DNA of 64,000 bases from Ligustrum vulgare (lineage: Eukaryota > Streptophyta > Magnoliopsida > Lamiales > Oleaceae): NCBI GenBank assembly GCA_963555705.1, contig OY743180.1, positions 42,130,129-42,194,128 on the forward strand, given 5' to 3'. Below, in pieces: positions 1 to 13,500 of the stretch. Below the pieces are notes generated by a model. It did no database searches. It had not been told where the DNA came from and was given only the letters and a program-made list of their open reading frames with translations. The position numbers were made by a program, and so were the translations under genes. Each line of letters opens with the position of its first letter. Within the stretch, counting starts at the first letter, position 1.

Positions 1-574
1 ATTTTGGAGAACCAAAAATAGATTAAAAATATGAAGAAACGAATCAATACCTACAAAATAAATGAAGAACACGAAAACTCCATCAATCAGCCGGGATCGG
101 CACAAGAACGATGATGATCAGAACGGTCGGCTGTCCTTCAAAGAGGAAAAAATGAGTGAGATGGAATTTTGGAGAACCAAAAATAAATTAAAAGTATGAA
201 AAAAACGAATCAATTCCTACAAATTAAACGAAGAACGCGAAAAATCCAGCAATCAGCCGGGATCGGCACAAGAACGATGATGATCAGAACGGTAGACTGT
301 CCTTCAAAGAGGAAAAAATGAGTGAGATGGAATTTTGGAGAACCAAAAATAAATTAAAAGTATGAAAAAACGAATCAATTCCTACAAATTAAACGAAGAA
401 CGCGAAAACTCCAGCAATCAGCAGGGATCGGCACAAGAACGATGATGATCGGAACGGTCGACAATAATTCGGAGCCGCACAGAGAGGAATTCTTAGGGTT
501 TTTAGGAAAATGAAATAGAATTTGACATAACGTGTCCAGCTAAAAGTACGGGCAGCCCAAACAATTCCATGCAA
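1..574. repeat. Partial three-S satellite unit at the left edge
   Basis: The window opens inside a first-type S module (AATAGATT, GAACACG). A middle-type S begins near 133 and ends in the marker GGTAGACTG. A last-type S begins near 300 and ends in GATCGGAACGGTCGACA, followed by R. Its 3' structure matches the complete 736-bp units, so this is the 3' part of a three-S unit whose L segment lies outside the window. One local difference is AATAATTCGG instead of AAGAATTCGG near 463, which destroys the first EcoRI site of R. Confidence 0.9.
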
Positions 575-980
575 AGCATGGAGTTTTGATTCCGGAACTT
601 AACAGTTAACACCAAAATACAGCGTTTGAGAAGTACCTTCGAGCTTCAACTCAACAAACAAATCGACAATCAACTTCTTCCGTTATCCTCTAATGCAACA
701 AATTTTCCTTCAAAGAGGAAAAAATGAGAGAGATCGAATTTTGGAGAACCAAAAATAGATTAAAAATATGAAAAAACGAATCAATACCTACAAAATAAAT
801 GAAGAACACGAAAACTCCATCAATCAGCCGGGACCGCCACAAGAACGATGATGATCAGAACGGTCGACAAGAATTCGGAGCCGCACAGAGAGGAATTCTT
901 AGGGTTTTTAGGAAAATGAAATAGAATTTGACATAACGTGTCCAGCTAAAAGTACGGGCAGCCCAAACAATTCCATGCAA
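575..980. repeat. One-S satellite unit, 406 bp
   Basis: L is 575-705, a single S is 706-867 and R is 868-980. The lone S carries first-type bases (AATAGATT, AATACCTAC, GAACACG, CATCAATCAGCC, GATCAGAACGG) almost to its end and then joins R directly at GGTCGACAAG. The exchange that removed one S therefore fell in the last 20 bp or so. That differs from the other one-S units, so this looks like an independent contraction. Confidence 0.9.
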
Positions 981-3900
981 AGCATGGAGTTTGGATTCCG
1001 GAACTTAACAATTAACACCAAAATACAGCTTTTGAGAAGTACCTTCGAGCTTCAACTCAACAAACAAATCGACAATCAACTTCTTCCGTTATCCTCTAAT
1101 GCAACAAATTTTCCTTCAAAGAGGAAAAAATGAGAGAGATCGAATTTTGGAGAACCAAAAATAGATTAAAAATATGAAAAAACGAATCAATACCTACAAA
1201 ATAAATGAAGAACACGAAAACTCCATCAATCAGCCGGGATCGCCACAAGAACGATGATGATCAGAACGGTCGGCTGTCCTTCAAAGAGGAAAAAATGAGT
1301 GAGATGGAATTTTGGAGAACCAAAAATAATTTAAAAGTATGAAAAAACGAATCAATTCCTACAAATTAAACGAAGAACGCGAAAACTCCAGCAATCAGCA
1401 GGGATCGGCACAAGAACGATGATGATCGGAACGGTCGACAAGAATTCGGAGCCGCACAGAGAGGAATTCTTAGGGTTTTTAGGAAAATGAAATAGAATTT
1501 GACATAACGTGTCCAGCTAAAAGTACGGGCAGCCCAAACAATTCCATGCAAAGCATGGAGTTTTGATTCCGGAACTTAACAGTTAACACCAAAATACAGC
1601 TTTTGAGAAGTACCTTCGAGCTTCAACTCAACAAACAAATCGACAATCAACTTCTTCCGTTATCCTCTAATGCAACAAATTTTCCTTCAAAGAGGAAAAA
1701 ATGAGAGGGATCGAATTTCGGAGAACCAAAAATAGATTAAAAATATGAAAAAACGAATCAATACCTACAAAATAAATGAAGAACACGAAAACTCCATCAA
1801 TCAGTCGGGATCGGCACAAGAACGATGATGATCAGAACGGTCGACTGTCCTTCAAAGAGGAAAAAATGAGTGTGATGGAATTTTGGAGAACCAAAAATAA
1901 ATTAAAAGTATGAAAAAACGAATCAATTCCTACAAAATAAATGAAGAACCCGAAAACTCCAGCAATCAGCAGGGATCGGCACAAGAACGATGATGATCGG
2001 AACGGTCGAAAAGAATTCGGAGCGGCACAGAGAGGAATTCTTAGGGTTTTAAGGAAAATGAAATAGAATTTGACATAACGTGTCCAGCTAAAAGTACGGG
2101 CAGCCCAAACAATTCCATGCAAAGCATGGAGTTTGGATTCCGGAACTTAACAGTTAACACCAAAATAAAGCGTTTGAGAAGTTCCTTCGAGCTTCAACTC
2201 AACAAACAAATCGACAATCAACTTCTTCCGTTATCCTCTAATGCAACAAATTTTCCTTCAAAGAGGAAAAAATGAGAGAGATCGAATTTTGGAGAACCAA
2301 AAATAGATTAAAAATATGAAGAAACGAATCAATACCTACAAAATAAATGAAGAACACGAAAACTCCATCAATCAGCCGGGATCGGCACAAGAACGATGAT
2401 GATCAGAACGGTCGGCTGTCCTTCAAAGAGGAAAAAATGAGTGAGATGGAATTTTGGAGAACCAAAAATAAATTAAAAGTATGAAAAAAACGAATCAATT
2501 CCTACAAATTAAACGAAGAACGCGAAAAATCCAGCAATCAGCCGGGATCGGCACAAGAACGATGATGATCAGAACGGTAGACTGTCCTTCAAAGAGGAAA
2601 AAATGAGTGAGATGGAATTTTGGAGAACCAAAAATAAATTAAAAGTATGAAAAAACGAATCAATTCCTACAAATTAAACGAAGAACGCGAAAACTCCAGC
2701 AATCAGCAGGGATCGGCACAAGAACGATGATGATCGGAACGGTCGACAAGAATTCGGAGCCGCACAGAGAGGAATTCTTAGGGTTTTTAGGAAAATGAAA
2801 TAGAATTTGACATAACGTGTCCAGCTAAAAGTACGGGCAGCCCAAACAATTCCATGCAAAGCATGGAGTTTGGATTCCGGAACTTAACAATTAACACCAA
2901 AATACAGCTTTTGAGAAGTACCTTCGAGCTTCAACTCAACAAACAAATCGACAATCAACTTCTTCCGTTATCCTCTAATGCAACAAATTTTCCTTCAAAG
3001 AGGAAAAAAATGAGAGAGATCGAATTTTGGAGAACCAAAAATAGATTAAAAATATGAAAAAACGAATCAATACCTACAAAATAAATGAAGAACACGAAAA
3101 CTCCATCAATCAGCCGGGATCGCCACAAGAACGATGATGATCAGAACGGTCGGCTGTCCTTCAAAGAGGAAAAAATGAGTGAGATGGAATTTTGGAGAAC
3201 CAAAAATAATTTAAAAGTATGAAAAAACGAATCAATTCCTACAAATTGAACGAAGAACGCGAAAACTCCAGCAATCAGCAGGGATCGGCACAAGAACGAT
3301 GATGATCGGAACGGTCGACAAGAATTCGGAGCCGCACAGAGAGGAATTCTTAGGGTTTTTAGGAAAATGAAATAGAATTTGACATAACGTGTCCAGCTAA
3401 AAGTACGGGCAGCCCAAACAATTCCATGCAAAGCATGGAGTTTTGATTCCGGAACTTAACAGTTAACACCAAAATACAGCGTTTGAGAAGTACCTTCGAG
3501 CTTCAACTCAACAAACAAATCGACAATCAACTTCTTCCGTTATCCTCTAATGCAACAAATTTTCCTTCAAAGAGGAAAAAATGAGAGGGATCGAATTTCG
3601 GAGAACCAAAAATAGATTAAAAATATGAAAAAACGAATCAATACCTACAAAATAAATGAAGAACACGAAAACTCCATCAATCAGTCGGGATCGGCACAAG
3701 AACGATGATGATCAGAACGGTCGACTGTCCTTCAAAGAGGAAAAAATGAGTGTGATGGAATTTTGGAGAACCAAAAATAAATTAAAAGTATGAAAAAACG
3801 AATCAATTCCTACAAAATAAATGAAGAACCCTAAAACTCCTGCAATCAGCAGGGATCGGCACAAGAACGATGATGATCGGAACGGTCGAAAAGAATTCGG

Positions 3901-4002
3901 AGCGGCACAGAGAGGAATTCTTAGGGTTTTAAGGAAAATGAAATAGAATTTGACATAACGTGTCCAGCTAAAAGTACGGGCAGCCCAAACAATTCCATGC
4001 AA
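981..4002. repeat. Five mixed units: 571, 571, 737, 572, 571 bp
   Basis: Unit ends are 1551, 2122, 2859, 3431 and 4002. The 737-bp unit (2123-2859) has three S modules and a seven-A run in the middle S (near 2485) where most copies have six. Units ending 1551 and 3431 share a one-base loss giving AATAATTTAAAAG in the last S (near 1326 and 3205). Units ending 2122 and 4002 share GAGTGTGATGG and AAAAGAATTCGGAGCGG. The three-unit block 2123-4002 (1880 bp) has the same order as the trimers at 10540-14296. Confidence 0.9.
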
Positions 4003-4738
4003 AGCGTGGAGTTTGGATTCCGGAACTTAACAGTTAACACCAAAATAAAGCGTTTGAGAAGTTCCTTCGAGCTTTAACTCAACAAACAAATCGACAATCA
4101 ACTTCTTCCGTTATCCTCTAATGCAACAAATTTTCCTTCAAAGAGGAATAAATGAGAGAGATCGAATTTTGGAGAACCAAAAATAGATTAAAAATATGAA
4201 GAAACGAATCAATACCTACAAAATAAATGAAGAACACGAAAACTCCATCAATCAGCCGGGATCGGCACAAGAACGATGATGATCAGAACGGTCGGCTGTC
4301 CTTCAAAGAGGAAAAAATGAGTGAGATGGAATTTTGGAGAACCAAAAATAAATTAAAAGTATGAAAAAACGAATCAATTCCTACAAATTAAACGAAGAAC
4401 GCGAAAAATCCAGCAATCAGCCGGGATCGGCACAAGAACGATGATGATCAGAACGGTAGACTGTCCTTCAAAGAGAAAAAAATGAGTGAGATGGAATTTT
4501 GGAGAACCAAAAATAAATTAAAAGTATGAAAAAACGAATCAATTCCTACAAATTAAACGAAGAACGCGAAAACTCCAGCAATCAGCAGGGATCGGCACAA
4601 GAACGATGATGATCGGAATGGTCGACAAGAATTCGGAGCCGCACAGAGAGGAATTCTTAGGGTTTTTAGGAAAATGAAATAGAATTTGACATAACGTGTC
4701 CAGCTAAAAGTACGGGCAGCCCAAACAATTCCATGCAA
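4003..4738. repeat. Reference three-S unit, 736 bp (L-S-S-S-R)
   Basis: L is 4003-4133, the first S 4134-4298, the middle S 4299-4463, the last S 4464-4625 and R 4626-4738. Each S begins TCCTTCAAAGAG. The other complete three-S units end at 2859, 6045, 7353, 8661, 9968, 11276, 13154, 16743, 17479, 19926, 21232, 22538, 23844, 25720, 27598, 28333, 30211, 32086, 33796 and 35506. Variation between 734 and 737 bp comes from A-run length and a one-base CCAGAATC/CCAGCAATC indel. Confidence 0.93.
4299..4463. repeat. Middle S module, chimeric (reference copy)
   Basis: The 5' part carries last-type bases: GAGTGAGATGG, AATAAATT, AAAAGTATG, CAATTCCTAC and GAACGCG. The 3' part carries first-type bases: CAGCCGGG and GATCAGAACGG, then ACTG leading into the next S. 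The switch lies around CAGCAATCAGC. The hallmarks GAAAAATCC and GGTAGACTG recur in nearly every three-S unit, so all middle copies probably descend from one expansion event that later spread. Confidence 0.85.
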
Positions 4739-7700
4739 AGCATGGAGTTTGGATTCCGGAACTTAACAGTTAACACCAAAATACAGCTTTTGAGAAGTAC
4801 CTTCGAGCTTCAACTCAACAAACAAATCGACAATCAACTTCTTCCGTTATCCTCTAATGCAACAAATTTTCCTTCAAAGAGGAAAAAATGAGAGAGATCG
4901 AATTTCGGAGAACCAAAAATAGATTAAAAATATGAAAAAACGAATCAATACCAACAAAATAAATGAAGAACACGAAAACTCCATCAATCAGTCGGGATCG
5001 GCACAAGAACGATGATGATCAGAACGGTCGACTGTCCTTCAAAGAGGAAAAAATGAGTGTGATGGAATTTTGGAGAACCAAAAATAAATTAAAAGTATGA
5101 AAAAACGAATCAATTCCTACAAAATAAATGAAGAACCCTAAAACTCCAGCAATCAGCAGGGATCGGCACAAGAACGATGATGATCGGAACGGTCGAAAAG
5201 AATTCGGAGCGGCACAGAGAGGAATTCTTAGGGTTTTAAGGAAAATGAAATAGAATTTGACATAACGTGTCCAGCTAAAAGTACGGGCAGCCCAAACAAT
5301 TCCATGCAAAGCATGGAGTTTGGATTCCGGAACTTAACAGTTAACACCAAAATAAAGCGTTTGAGAAGTTCCTTCGAGCTTTAACTCAACAAACAAATCG
5401 ACAATCAACTTCTTCCGTTATCCTCTAATGCAACAAATTTTCCTTCAAAGAGGAATAAATGAGAGAGATCGAATTTTGGAGAACCAAAAATAGATTAAAA
5501 ATATGAAGAAACGAATCAATACCTACAAAATAAATGAAGAACACGAAAACTCCATCAATCAGCCGGGATCGGCACAAGAACGATGATGATCAGAACGGTC
5601 GGCTGTCCTTCAAAGAGGAAAAAATGAGTGAGATGGAATTTTGGAGAACCAAAAATAAATTAAAAGTATGAAAAAACGAATCAATTCCTACAAATTAAAC
5701 GAAGAACGCGAAAAATCCAGCAATCAGCCGGGATCGGCACAAGAACGATGATGATCAGAACGGTAGACTGTCCTTCAAAGAGGAAAAAATGAGTGAGATG
5801 GAATTTTGGAGAACCAAAAATAAATTAAAAGTATGAAAAAACGAATCAATTCCTACAAATTAAACGAAGAACGCGAAAACTCCAGCAATCAGCAGGGATC
5901 GGCACAAGAACGATGATGATCGGAATGGTCGACAAGAATTCGGAGCCGCACAGAGAGGAATTCTTAGGGTTTTTAGGAAAATGAAATAGAATTTGACATA
6001 ACGTGTCCAGCTAAAAGTACGGGCAGCCCAAACAATTCCATGCAAAGCATGGAGTTTGGATTCCGGAACTTAACAGTTAACACCAAAATACAGCTTTTGA
6101 GAAGTACCTTCGAGCTTCAACTCAACAAACAAATCGACAATCAACTTCTTCCGTTATCCTCTAATGCAACAAATTTTCCTTCAAAGAGGAAAAAATGAGA
6201 GAGATCGAATTTCGGAGAACCAAAAATAGATTAAAAATATGAAAAAACGAATCAATACCTACAAAATAAATGAAGAACACGAAAACTCCATCAATCAGTC
6301 GGGATCGGCACAAGAACGATGATGATCAGAACGGTCGACTGTCCTTCAAAGAGGAAAAAATGAGTGTGATGGAATTTTGGAGAACCAAAAATAAATTAAA
6401 AGTATGAAAAAATGAATCAATTCCTACAAAATAAATGAAGAACCCGAAAACTCCAGCAATCAGCAGGGATCGGCACAAGAACGATGATGATCGGAACGGT
6501 CGAAAAGAGTTCGGAGCGGCACAGAGAGGAATTCTTAGGGTTTTAAGGAAAATGAAATAGAATTTGACATAACGTGTCCAGCTAAAAGTACGGGCAGCCC
6601 AAACAATTCCATGCAAAGCATGGAGTTTGGATTCCGGAACTTAACAGTTAACACCAAAATAAAGCGTTTGAGAAGTTCCTTCGAGCTTCAACTCAACAAA
6701 CAAATCGACAATCAACTTCTTCCGTTATCCTCTAATGCAACAAATTTTCCTTCAAAGAGGAAAAAATGAGAGAGATCGAATTTTGGAGAACCAAAAATAG
6801 ATTAAAAATATGAAGAAACGAATCAATACCTACAAAATAAATGAAGAACACGAAAACTCCATCAATCAGCCGGGATCGGCACAAGAACGATGATGATCAG
6901 AACGGTCGGCTGTCCTTCAAAGAGGAAAAAATGAGTGAGATGGAATTTTGGAGAACCAAAAATAAATTAAAAGTATGAAAAAAACGAATCAATTCCTACA
7001 AATTAAACGAAGAACGCGAAAAATCCAGCAATCAGCCGGGATCGGCACAAGAACGATGATGATCAGAACGGTAGACTGTCCTTCAAAGAGGAAAAAATGA
7101 GTGAGATGGAATTTTGGAGAACCAAAAATAAATTAAAAGTATGAAAAAACGAATCAATTCCTACAAATTAAACGAAGAACGCGAAAACTCCAGCAATCAG
7201 CAGGGATCGGCACAAGAACGATGATGATCGGAACGGTCGACAAGAATTCGGAGCCGCACAGAGAGGAATTCTTAGGGTTTTTAGGAAAATGAAATAGAAT
7301 TTGACATAACGTGTCCAGCTAAAAGTACGGGCAGCCCAAACAATTCCATGCAAAGCATGGAGTTTGGATTCCGGAACTTAACAATTAACACCAAAATACA
7401 GCTTTTGAGAAGTACCTTCGAGCTTCAACTCAACAAACAAATCGACAATCAACTTCTTCCGTTATCCTCTAATGCAACAAATTTTCCTTCAAAGAGGAAA
7501 AAAATGAGAGAGATCGAATTTTGGAGAACCAAAAATAGATTAAAAATATGAAGAAACGAATCAATACCTACAAAATAAATGAAGAACACGAAAACTCCAT
7601 CAATCAGCCGGGATCGGCACAAGAACGATGATGATCAGAACGGTCGGCTGTCCTTCAAAGAGGAAAAAATGAGTGTGATGGAATTTTGGAGAACCAAAAA

Positions 7701-10539
7701 TAAATTAAAAGTATGAAAAAACGAATCAATTCCTACAAAATAAATGAAGAACCCTAAAACTCCAGCAATCAGCAGGGATCGGCACAAGAACGATGATGAT
7801 CGGAACGGTCGAAAAGAATTCGGAGCGGCACAGAGAGGAATTCTTAGGGTTTTAAGGAAAATGAAATAGAATTTGACATAACGTGTCCAGCTAAAAGTAC
7901 GGGCAGCCCAAACAATTCCATGCAAAGCATGGAGTTTGGATTCCGGAACTTAACAGTTAACACCAAAATAAAGCGTTTGAGAAGTTCCTTCGAGCTTTAA
8001 CTCAACAAACAAATCGACAATCAACTTCTTCCGTTATCCTCTAATGCAACAAATTTTCCTTCAAAGAGGAATAAATGAGAGAGATCGAATTTTGGAGAAC
8101 CAAAAATAGATTAAAAATATGAAGAAACGAATCAATACCTACAAAATAAATGAAGAACACGAAAACTCCATCAATCAGCCGGGATCGGCACAAGAACGAT
8201 GATGATCAGAACGGTCGGCTGTCCTTCAAAGAGGAAAAAATGAGTGAGATGGAATTTTGGAGAACCAAAAATAAATTAAAAGTATGAAAAAACGAATCAA
8301 TTCCTACAAATTAAACGAAGAACGCGAAAAATCCAGCAATCAGCCGGGATCGGCACAAGAACGATGATGATCAGAACGGTAGACTGTCCTTCAAAGAGGA
8401 AAAAATGAGTGAGATGGAATTTTGGAGAACCAAAAATAAATTAAAAGTATGAAAAAACGAATCAATTCCTACAAATTAAACGAAGAACGCGAAAACTCCA
8501 GCAATCAGCAGGGATCGGCACAAGAACGATGATGATCGGAATGGTCGACAAGAATTCGGAGCCGCACAGAGAGGAATTCTTAGGGTTTTTAGGAAAATGA
8601 AATAGAATTTGACATAACGTGTCCAGCTAAAAGTACGGGCAGCCCAAACAATTCCATGCAAAGCATGGAGTTTGGATTCCGGAACTTAACAGTTAACACC
8701 AAAATACAGCTTTTGAGAAGTACCTTCGAGCTTCAACTCAACAAACAAATCGACAATCAACTTCTTCCGTTATCCTCTAATGCAACAAATTTTCCTTCAA
8801 AGAGGAAAAAATGAGAGAGATCGAATTTCGGAGAACCAAAAATAGATTAAAAATATGAAAAAACGAATCAATACCTACAAAATAAATGAAGAACACGAAA
8901 ACTCCATCAATCAGTCGGGATCGGCACAAGAACGATGATGATCAGAACGGTCGACTGTCCTTCAAAGAGGAAAAAATGAGTGTGATGGAATTTTGGAGAA
9001 CCAAAAATAAATTAAAAGTATGAAAAAACGAATCAATTCCTACAAAATAAATGAAGAACCCTAAAACTCCAGCAATCAGCAGGGATCGGCACAAGAACGA
9101 TGATGATCGGAACGGTCGAAAAGAATTCGGAGCGGCACAGAGAGGAATTCTTAGGGTTTTAAGGAAAATGAAATAGAATTTGACATAACGTGTCCAGCTA
9201 AAAGTACGGGCAGCCCAAACAATTCCATGCAAAGCATGGAGTTTGGATTCCGGAACTTAACAGTTAACACCAAAATAAAGCGTTTGAGAAGTTCCTTCGA
9301 GCTTTAACTCAACAAACAAATCGACAATCAACTTCTTCCGTTATCCTCTAATGCAACAAATTTTCCTTCAAAGAGGAATAAATGAGAGAGATCGAATTTT
9401 GGAGAACCAAAAATAGATTAAAAATATGAAGAAACGAATCAATACCTACAAAATAAATGAAGAACACGAAAACTCCATCAATCAGCCGGGATCGGCACAA
9501 GAACGATGATGATCAGAACGGTCGGCTGTCCTTCAAAGAGGAAAAAATGAGTGAGATGGAATTTTGGAGAACCAAAAATAAATTAAAAGTATGAAAAAAC
9601 GAATCAATTCCTACAAATTAAACGAAGAACGCGAAAAATCCAGCAATCAGCCGGGATCGGCACAAGAACGATGATGATCAGAACGGTAGACTGTCCTTCA
9701 AAGAGGAAAAAATGAGTGAGATGGAATTTTGGAGAACCAAAAATAAATTAAAAGTATGAAAAAACGAATCAATTCCTACAAATTAAACGAAGAACGCGAA
9801 AACTCCAGCAATCAGCAGGGATCGGCACAAGAACGATGATGATCGGAATGGTCGACAAGAATTCGGAGCCGCACAGAGAGGAATTCTTAGGGTTTTTAGG
9901 AAAATGAAATAGAATTTGACATAACGTGTCCAGCTAAAAGTACGGGCAGCCCAAACAATTCCATGCAAAGCATGGAGTTTGGATTCCGGAACTTAACAGT
10001 TAACACCAAAATACAGCTTTTGAGAAGTACCTTCGAGCTTCAACTCAACAAACAAATCGACAATCAACTTCTTCCGTTATCCTCTAATGCAACAAATTTT
10101 CCTTCAAAGAGGAAAAAATGAGAGAGATCGAATTTCGGAGACCCAAAAATAGATTAAAAATATGAAAAAACGAATCAATACCTACAAAATAAATGAAGAA
10201 CACGAAAACTCCATCAATCAGTCGGGATCGGCACAAGAACGATGATGATCAGAACGGTCGACTGTCCTTCAAAGAGGAAAAAATGAGTGTGATGGAATTT
10301 TGGAGAACCAAAAATAAATTAAAAGTATGAAAAAATGAATCAATTCCTACAAAATAAATGAAGAACCCGAAAACTCCAGCAATCAGCAGGGATCGGCACA
10401 AGAACGATGATGATCGGAACGGTCGAAAAGAATTCGGAGCGGCACAGAGAGGAATTCTTAGGGTTTTAAGGAAAATGAAATAGAATTTGACATAACGTGT
10501 CCAGCTAAAAGTACGGGCAGCCCAAACAATTCCATGCAA

Positions 10540-13500
10540 AGCATGGAGTTTGGATTCCGGAACTTAACAGTTAACACCAAAATAAAGCGTTTGAGAAGTT
10601 CTTTCGAGCTTCAACTCAACAAACAAATCGACAATCAACTTCTTCCGTTATCCTCTAATGCAACAAATTTTCCTTCAAAGAGGAAAAAATGAGAGAGATC
10701 GAATTTTGGAGAACCAAAAATAGATTAAAAATATGAAGAAACGAATCAATACCTACAAAATAAATGAAGAACACGAAAACTCCATCAATCAGCCGGGATC
10801 GGCACAAGAACGATGATGATCAGAACGGTCGGCTGTCCTTCAAAGAGGAAAAAATGAGTGAGATGGAATTTTGGAGAACCAAAAATAAATTAAAAGTATG
10901 AAAAAAACGAATCAATTCCTACAAATTAAGCGAAGAACGCGAAAAATCCAGCAATCAGCCGGGATCGGCACAAGAACGATGATGATCAGAACGGTAGACT
11001 GTCCTTCAAAGAGGAAAAAATGAGTGAGATGGAATTTTGGAGAACCAAAAATAAATTAAAAGTATGAAAAAACGAATCAATTCCTACAAATTAAACGAAG
11101 AACGCGAAAACTCCAGCAATCAGCAGGGATCGGCACAAGAACGATGATGATCGGAACGGTCGACAAGAATTCAGAGCCGCACAGAGAGGAATTCTTAGGG
11201 TTTTTAGGAAAATGAAATAGAATTTGACATAACGTGTCCAGCTAAAAGTACGGGCAGCCCAAACAATTCCACACAAAGCATGGAGTTTGGATTCCGGAAC
11301 TTAACAATTAACACCAAAATACAGCTTTTGAGAAGTACCTTCGAGCTTCAACTCAACAAACAAATCGACAATCAACTTCTTCCGTTATCCTCTAATGCAA
11401 CAAATTTTCCTTCAAAGAGGAAAAAATGAGAGAGATCGAATTTTGGAGAACCAAAAATAGATTAAAAATATGAAAAAACGAATCAATACCTACAAAATAA
11501 ATGAAGAACACGAAAACTCCATCAATCAGCCGGGATCGCCACAAGAACGATGATGATCAGAACGGTCGGCTGTCCTTCAAAGAGGAAAAAATGAGTGAGA
11601 TGGAATTTTGGAGAACCAAAAATAATTTAAAAGTATGAAAAAACGAATCAATTCCTACAAATTAAACGAAGAACGCGAAAACTCCAGCAATCAGCAGGGA
11701 TCGGCACAAGAACGATGATGATCGGAACGGTCGACAAGAATTCGGAGCCGCACAGAGAGGAATTCTTAGGGTTTTTAGGAAAATGAAATAGAATTTGACA
11801 TAATGTGTCCAGCTAAAAGTACGGGCAGCCCAAACAATTCCATGCAAAGCATGGAGTTTTGATTCCGGAACTTAACAGTTAACACCAAAATACAGCGTTT
11901 GAGAAGTACCTTCGAGCTTCAACTCAACAAACAAATCGACAATCAACTTCTTCCGTTATCCTCTAATGCAACAAATTTTCCTTCAAAGAGGAAAAAAGGA
12001 GAGGGATCGAATTTCGGAGAACCAAAAATAGATTAAAAATATGAAAAAACGAATCAATACCTACAAAATAAATGAAGAACACGAAAACTCCATCAATCAG
12101 TCGGGATCGGCACAAGAACGATGATGATCAGAACGGTCGACTGTCCTTCAAAGAGGAAAAAATGAGTGTGATGGAATTTTGGAGAAACAAAAATAAATTA
12201 AAAGTATGAAAAAATGAATCAATTCCTACAAAATAAATGAAGAACCCGAAAACTCCAGCAATCAGTAGGGATCGGCACAAGAACGATGATGATCGGAACG
12301 GTCGAAAAGAATTCGGAGCGGCACAGAGAGGAATTCTTAGGGTTTTAAGGAAAATGAAATAGAATTTGACATAACGTGTCCAGCTAAAAGTACGGGCAGC
12401 CCAAACAATTCCATGCAAAGCATGGAGTTTGGATTCCGGAACTTAACAGTTAACACCAAAATAAAGCGTTTGAGAAGTTCCTTCGAGCTTCAACTCAACA
12501 AACAAATCGACAATCAACTTCTTCCGTTATCCTCTAATGCAACAAATTTTCCTTCAAAGAGGAAAAAAGGAGAGGGATCGAATTTCGGAGAACCAAAAAT
12601 AGATTAAAAATATGAAAAAACGAATCAATACCTACAAAATAAATGAAGAACACGAAAACTCCATCAATCAGCCGGGATCGGCACAAGAACGATGATGATC
12701 AGAACGGTCGGCTGTCCTTCAAAGAGGAAAAAATGAGTGAGATGGAATTTTGGAGAACCAAAAATAAATTAAAAGTATGAAAAAACGAATCAATTCCTAC
12801 AAATTAAACGAAGAACGCGAAAAATCCAGCAATCAGCCGGGATCGGCACAAGAACGATGATGATCAGAACGGTAGACTGTCCTTCAAAGAGGAAAAAATG
12901 AGTGAGATGGAATTTTGGAGAACCAAAAATAAATTAAAAGTATGAAAAAACGAATCAATTCCTACAAATTAAACGAAGAACGCGAAAACTCCAGCAATCA
13001 GCAGGGATCGGCACAAGAACGATGATGATCGGAACGGTCGACAAGAATTCAGAGCCGCACAGAGAGGAATTCTTAGGGTTTTTAGGAAAATGAAATAGAA
13101 TTTGACATAACGTGTCCAGCTAAAAGTACGGGCAGCCCAAACAATTCCATGCAAAGCATGGAGTTTGGATTCCGGAACTTAACAATTAACACCAAAATAC
13201 AGCTTTTGAGAAGTACCTTCGAGCTTCAACTCAACAAACAAATCGACAATCAACTTCTTCCGTTATCCTCTAATGCAACAAATTTTCCTTCAAAGAGGAA
13301 AAAATGAGAGAGATCGAATTTTGGAGAACCAAAAATAGATTAAAAATATGAAAAAACGAATCAATACCTACAAAATAAATGAAGAACACGAAAACTCCAT
13401 CAATCAGCCGGGATCGCCACAAGAACGATGATGATCAGAACGGTCGGCTGTCCTTCAAAGAGGAAAAAATGAGTGAGATGGAATTTTGGAGAACCAAAAA

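Larger units (their letters stand above)
4003..10539. repeat. Higher-order dimer array, five copies of about 1307 bp
   Basis: Unit ends 4738, 5309, 6045, 6616, 7353, 7925, 8661, 9232, 9968 and 10539 alternate between three-S (736-737 bp) and two-S (571-572 bp) units. The resulting periods are 1307, 1307, 1309, 1307 and 1307 bp. In every dimer the two-S member carries GAGTGTGATGG in its last S and AAAAGAATTCGGAGCGG in R, and the three-S member carries GACAAGAATTCGGAGCC. The longer third dimer is explained by extra A residues in homopolymer runs near 6977 and 7499. Confidence 0.92.

Noticed and set aside
2854..3057. Plus-strand open frames of 61-67 codons starting at the palindrome ATG
   Set aside because: They occur only in a minority of units. 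In many others GAGTTTTGATTCC puts a TGA a few codons in, or GAAAAAATGAG ends the frame. There is no conserved frame and no promoter context.
7491..7510. A-run length changes (for example six against seven A) as meaningful subfamily markers
   Set aside because: Homopolymer length is the commonest error in long-read assemblies, so these were not used to define subfamilies even though some fit the higher-order pattern.
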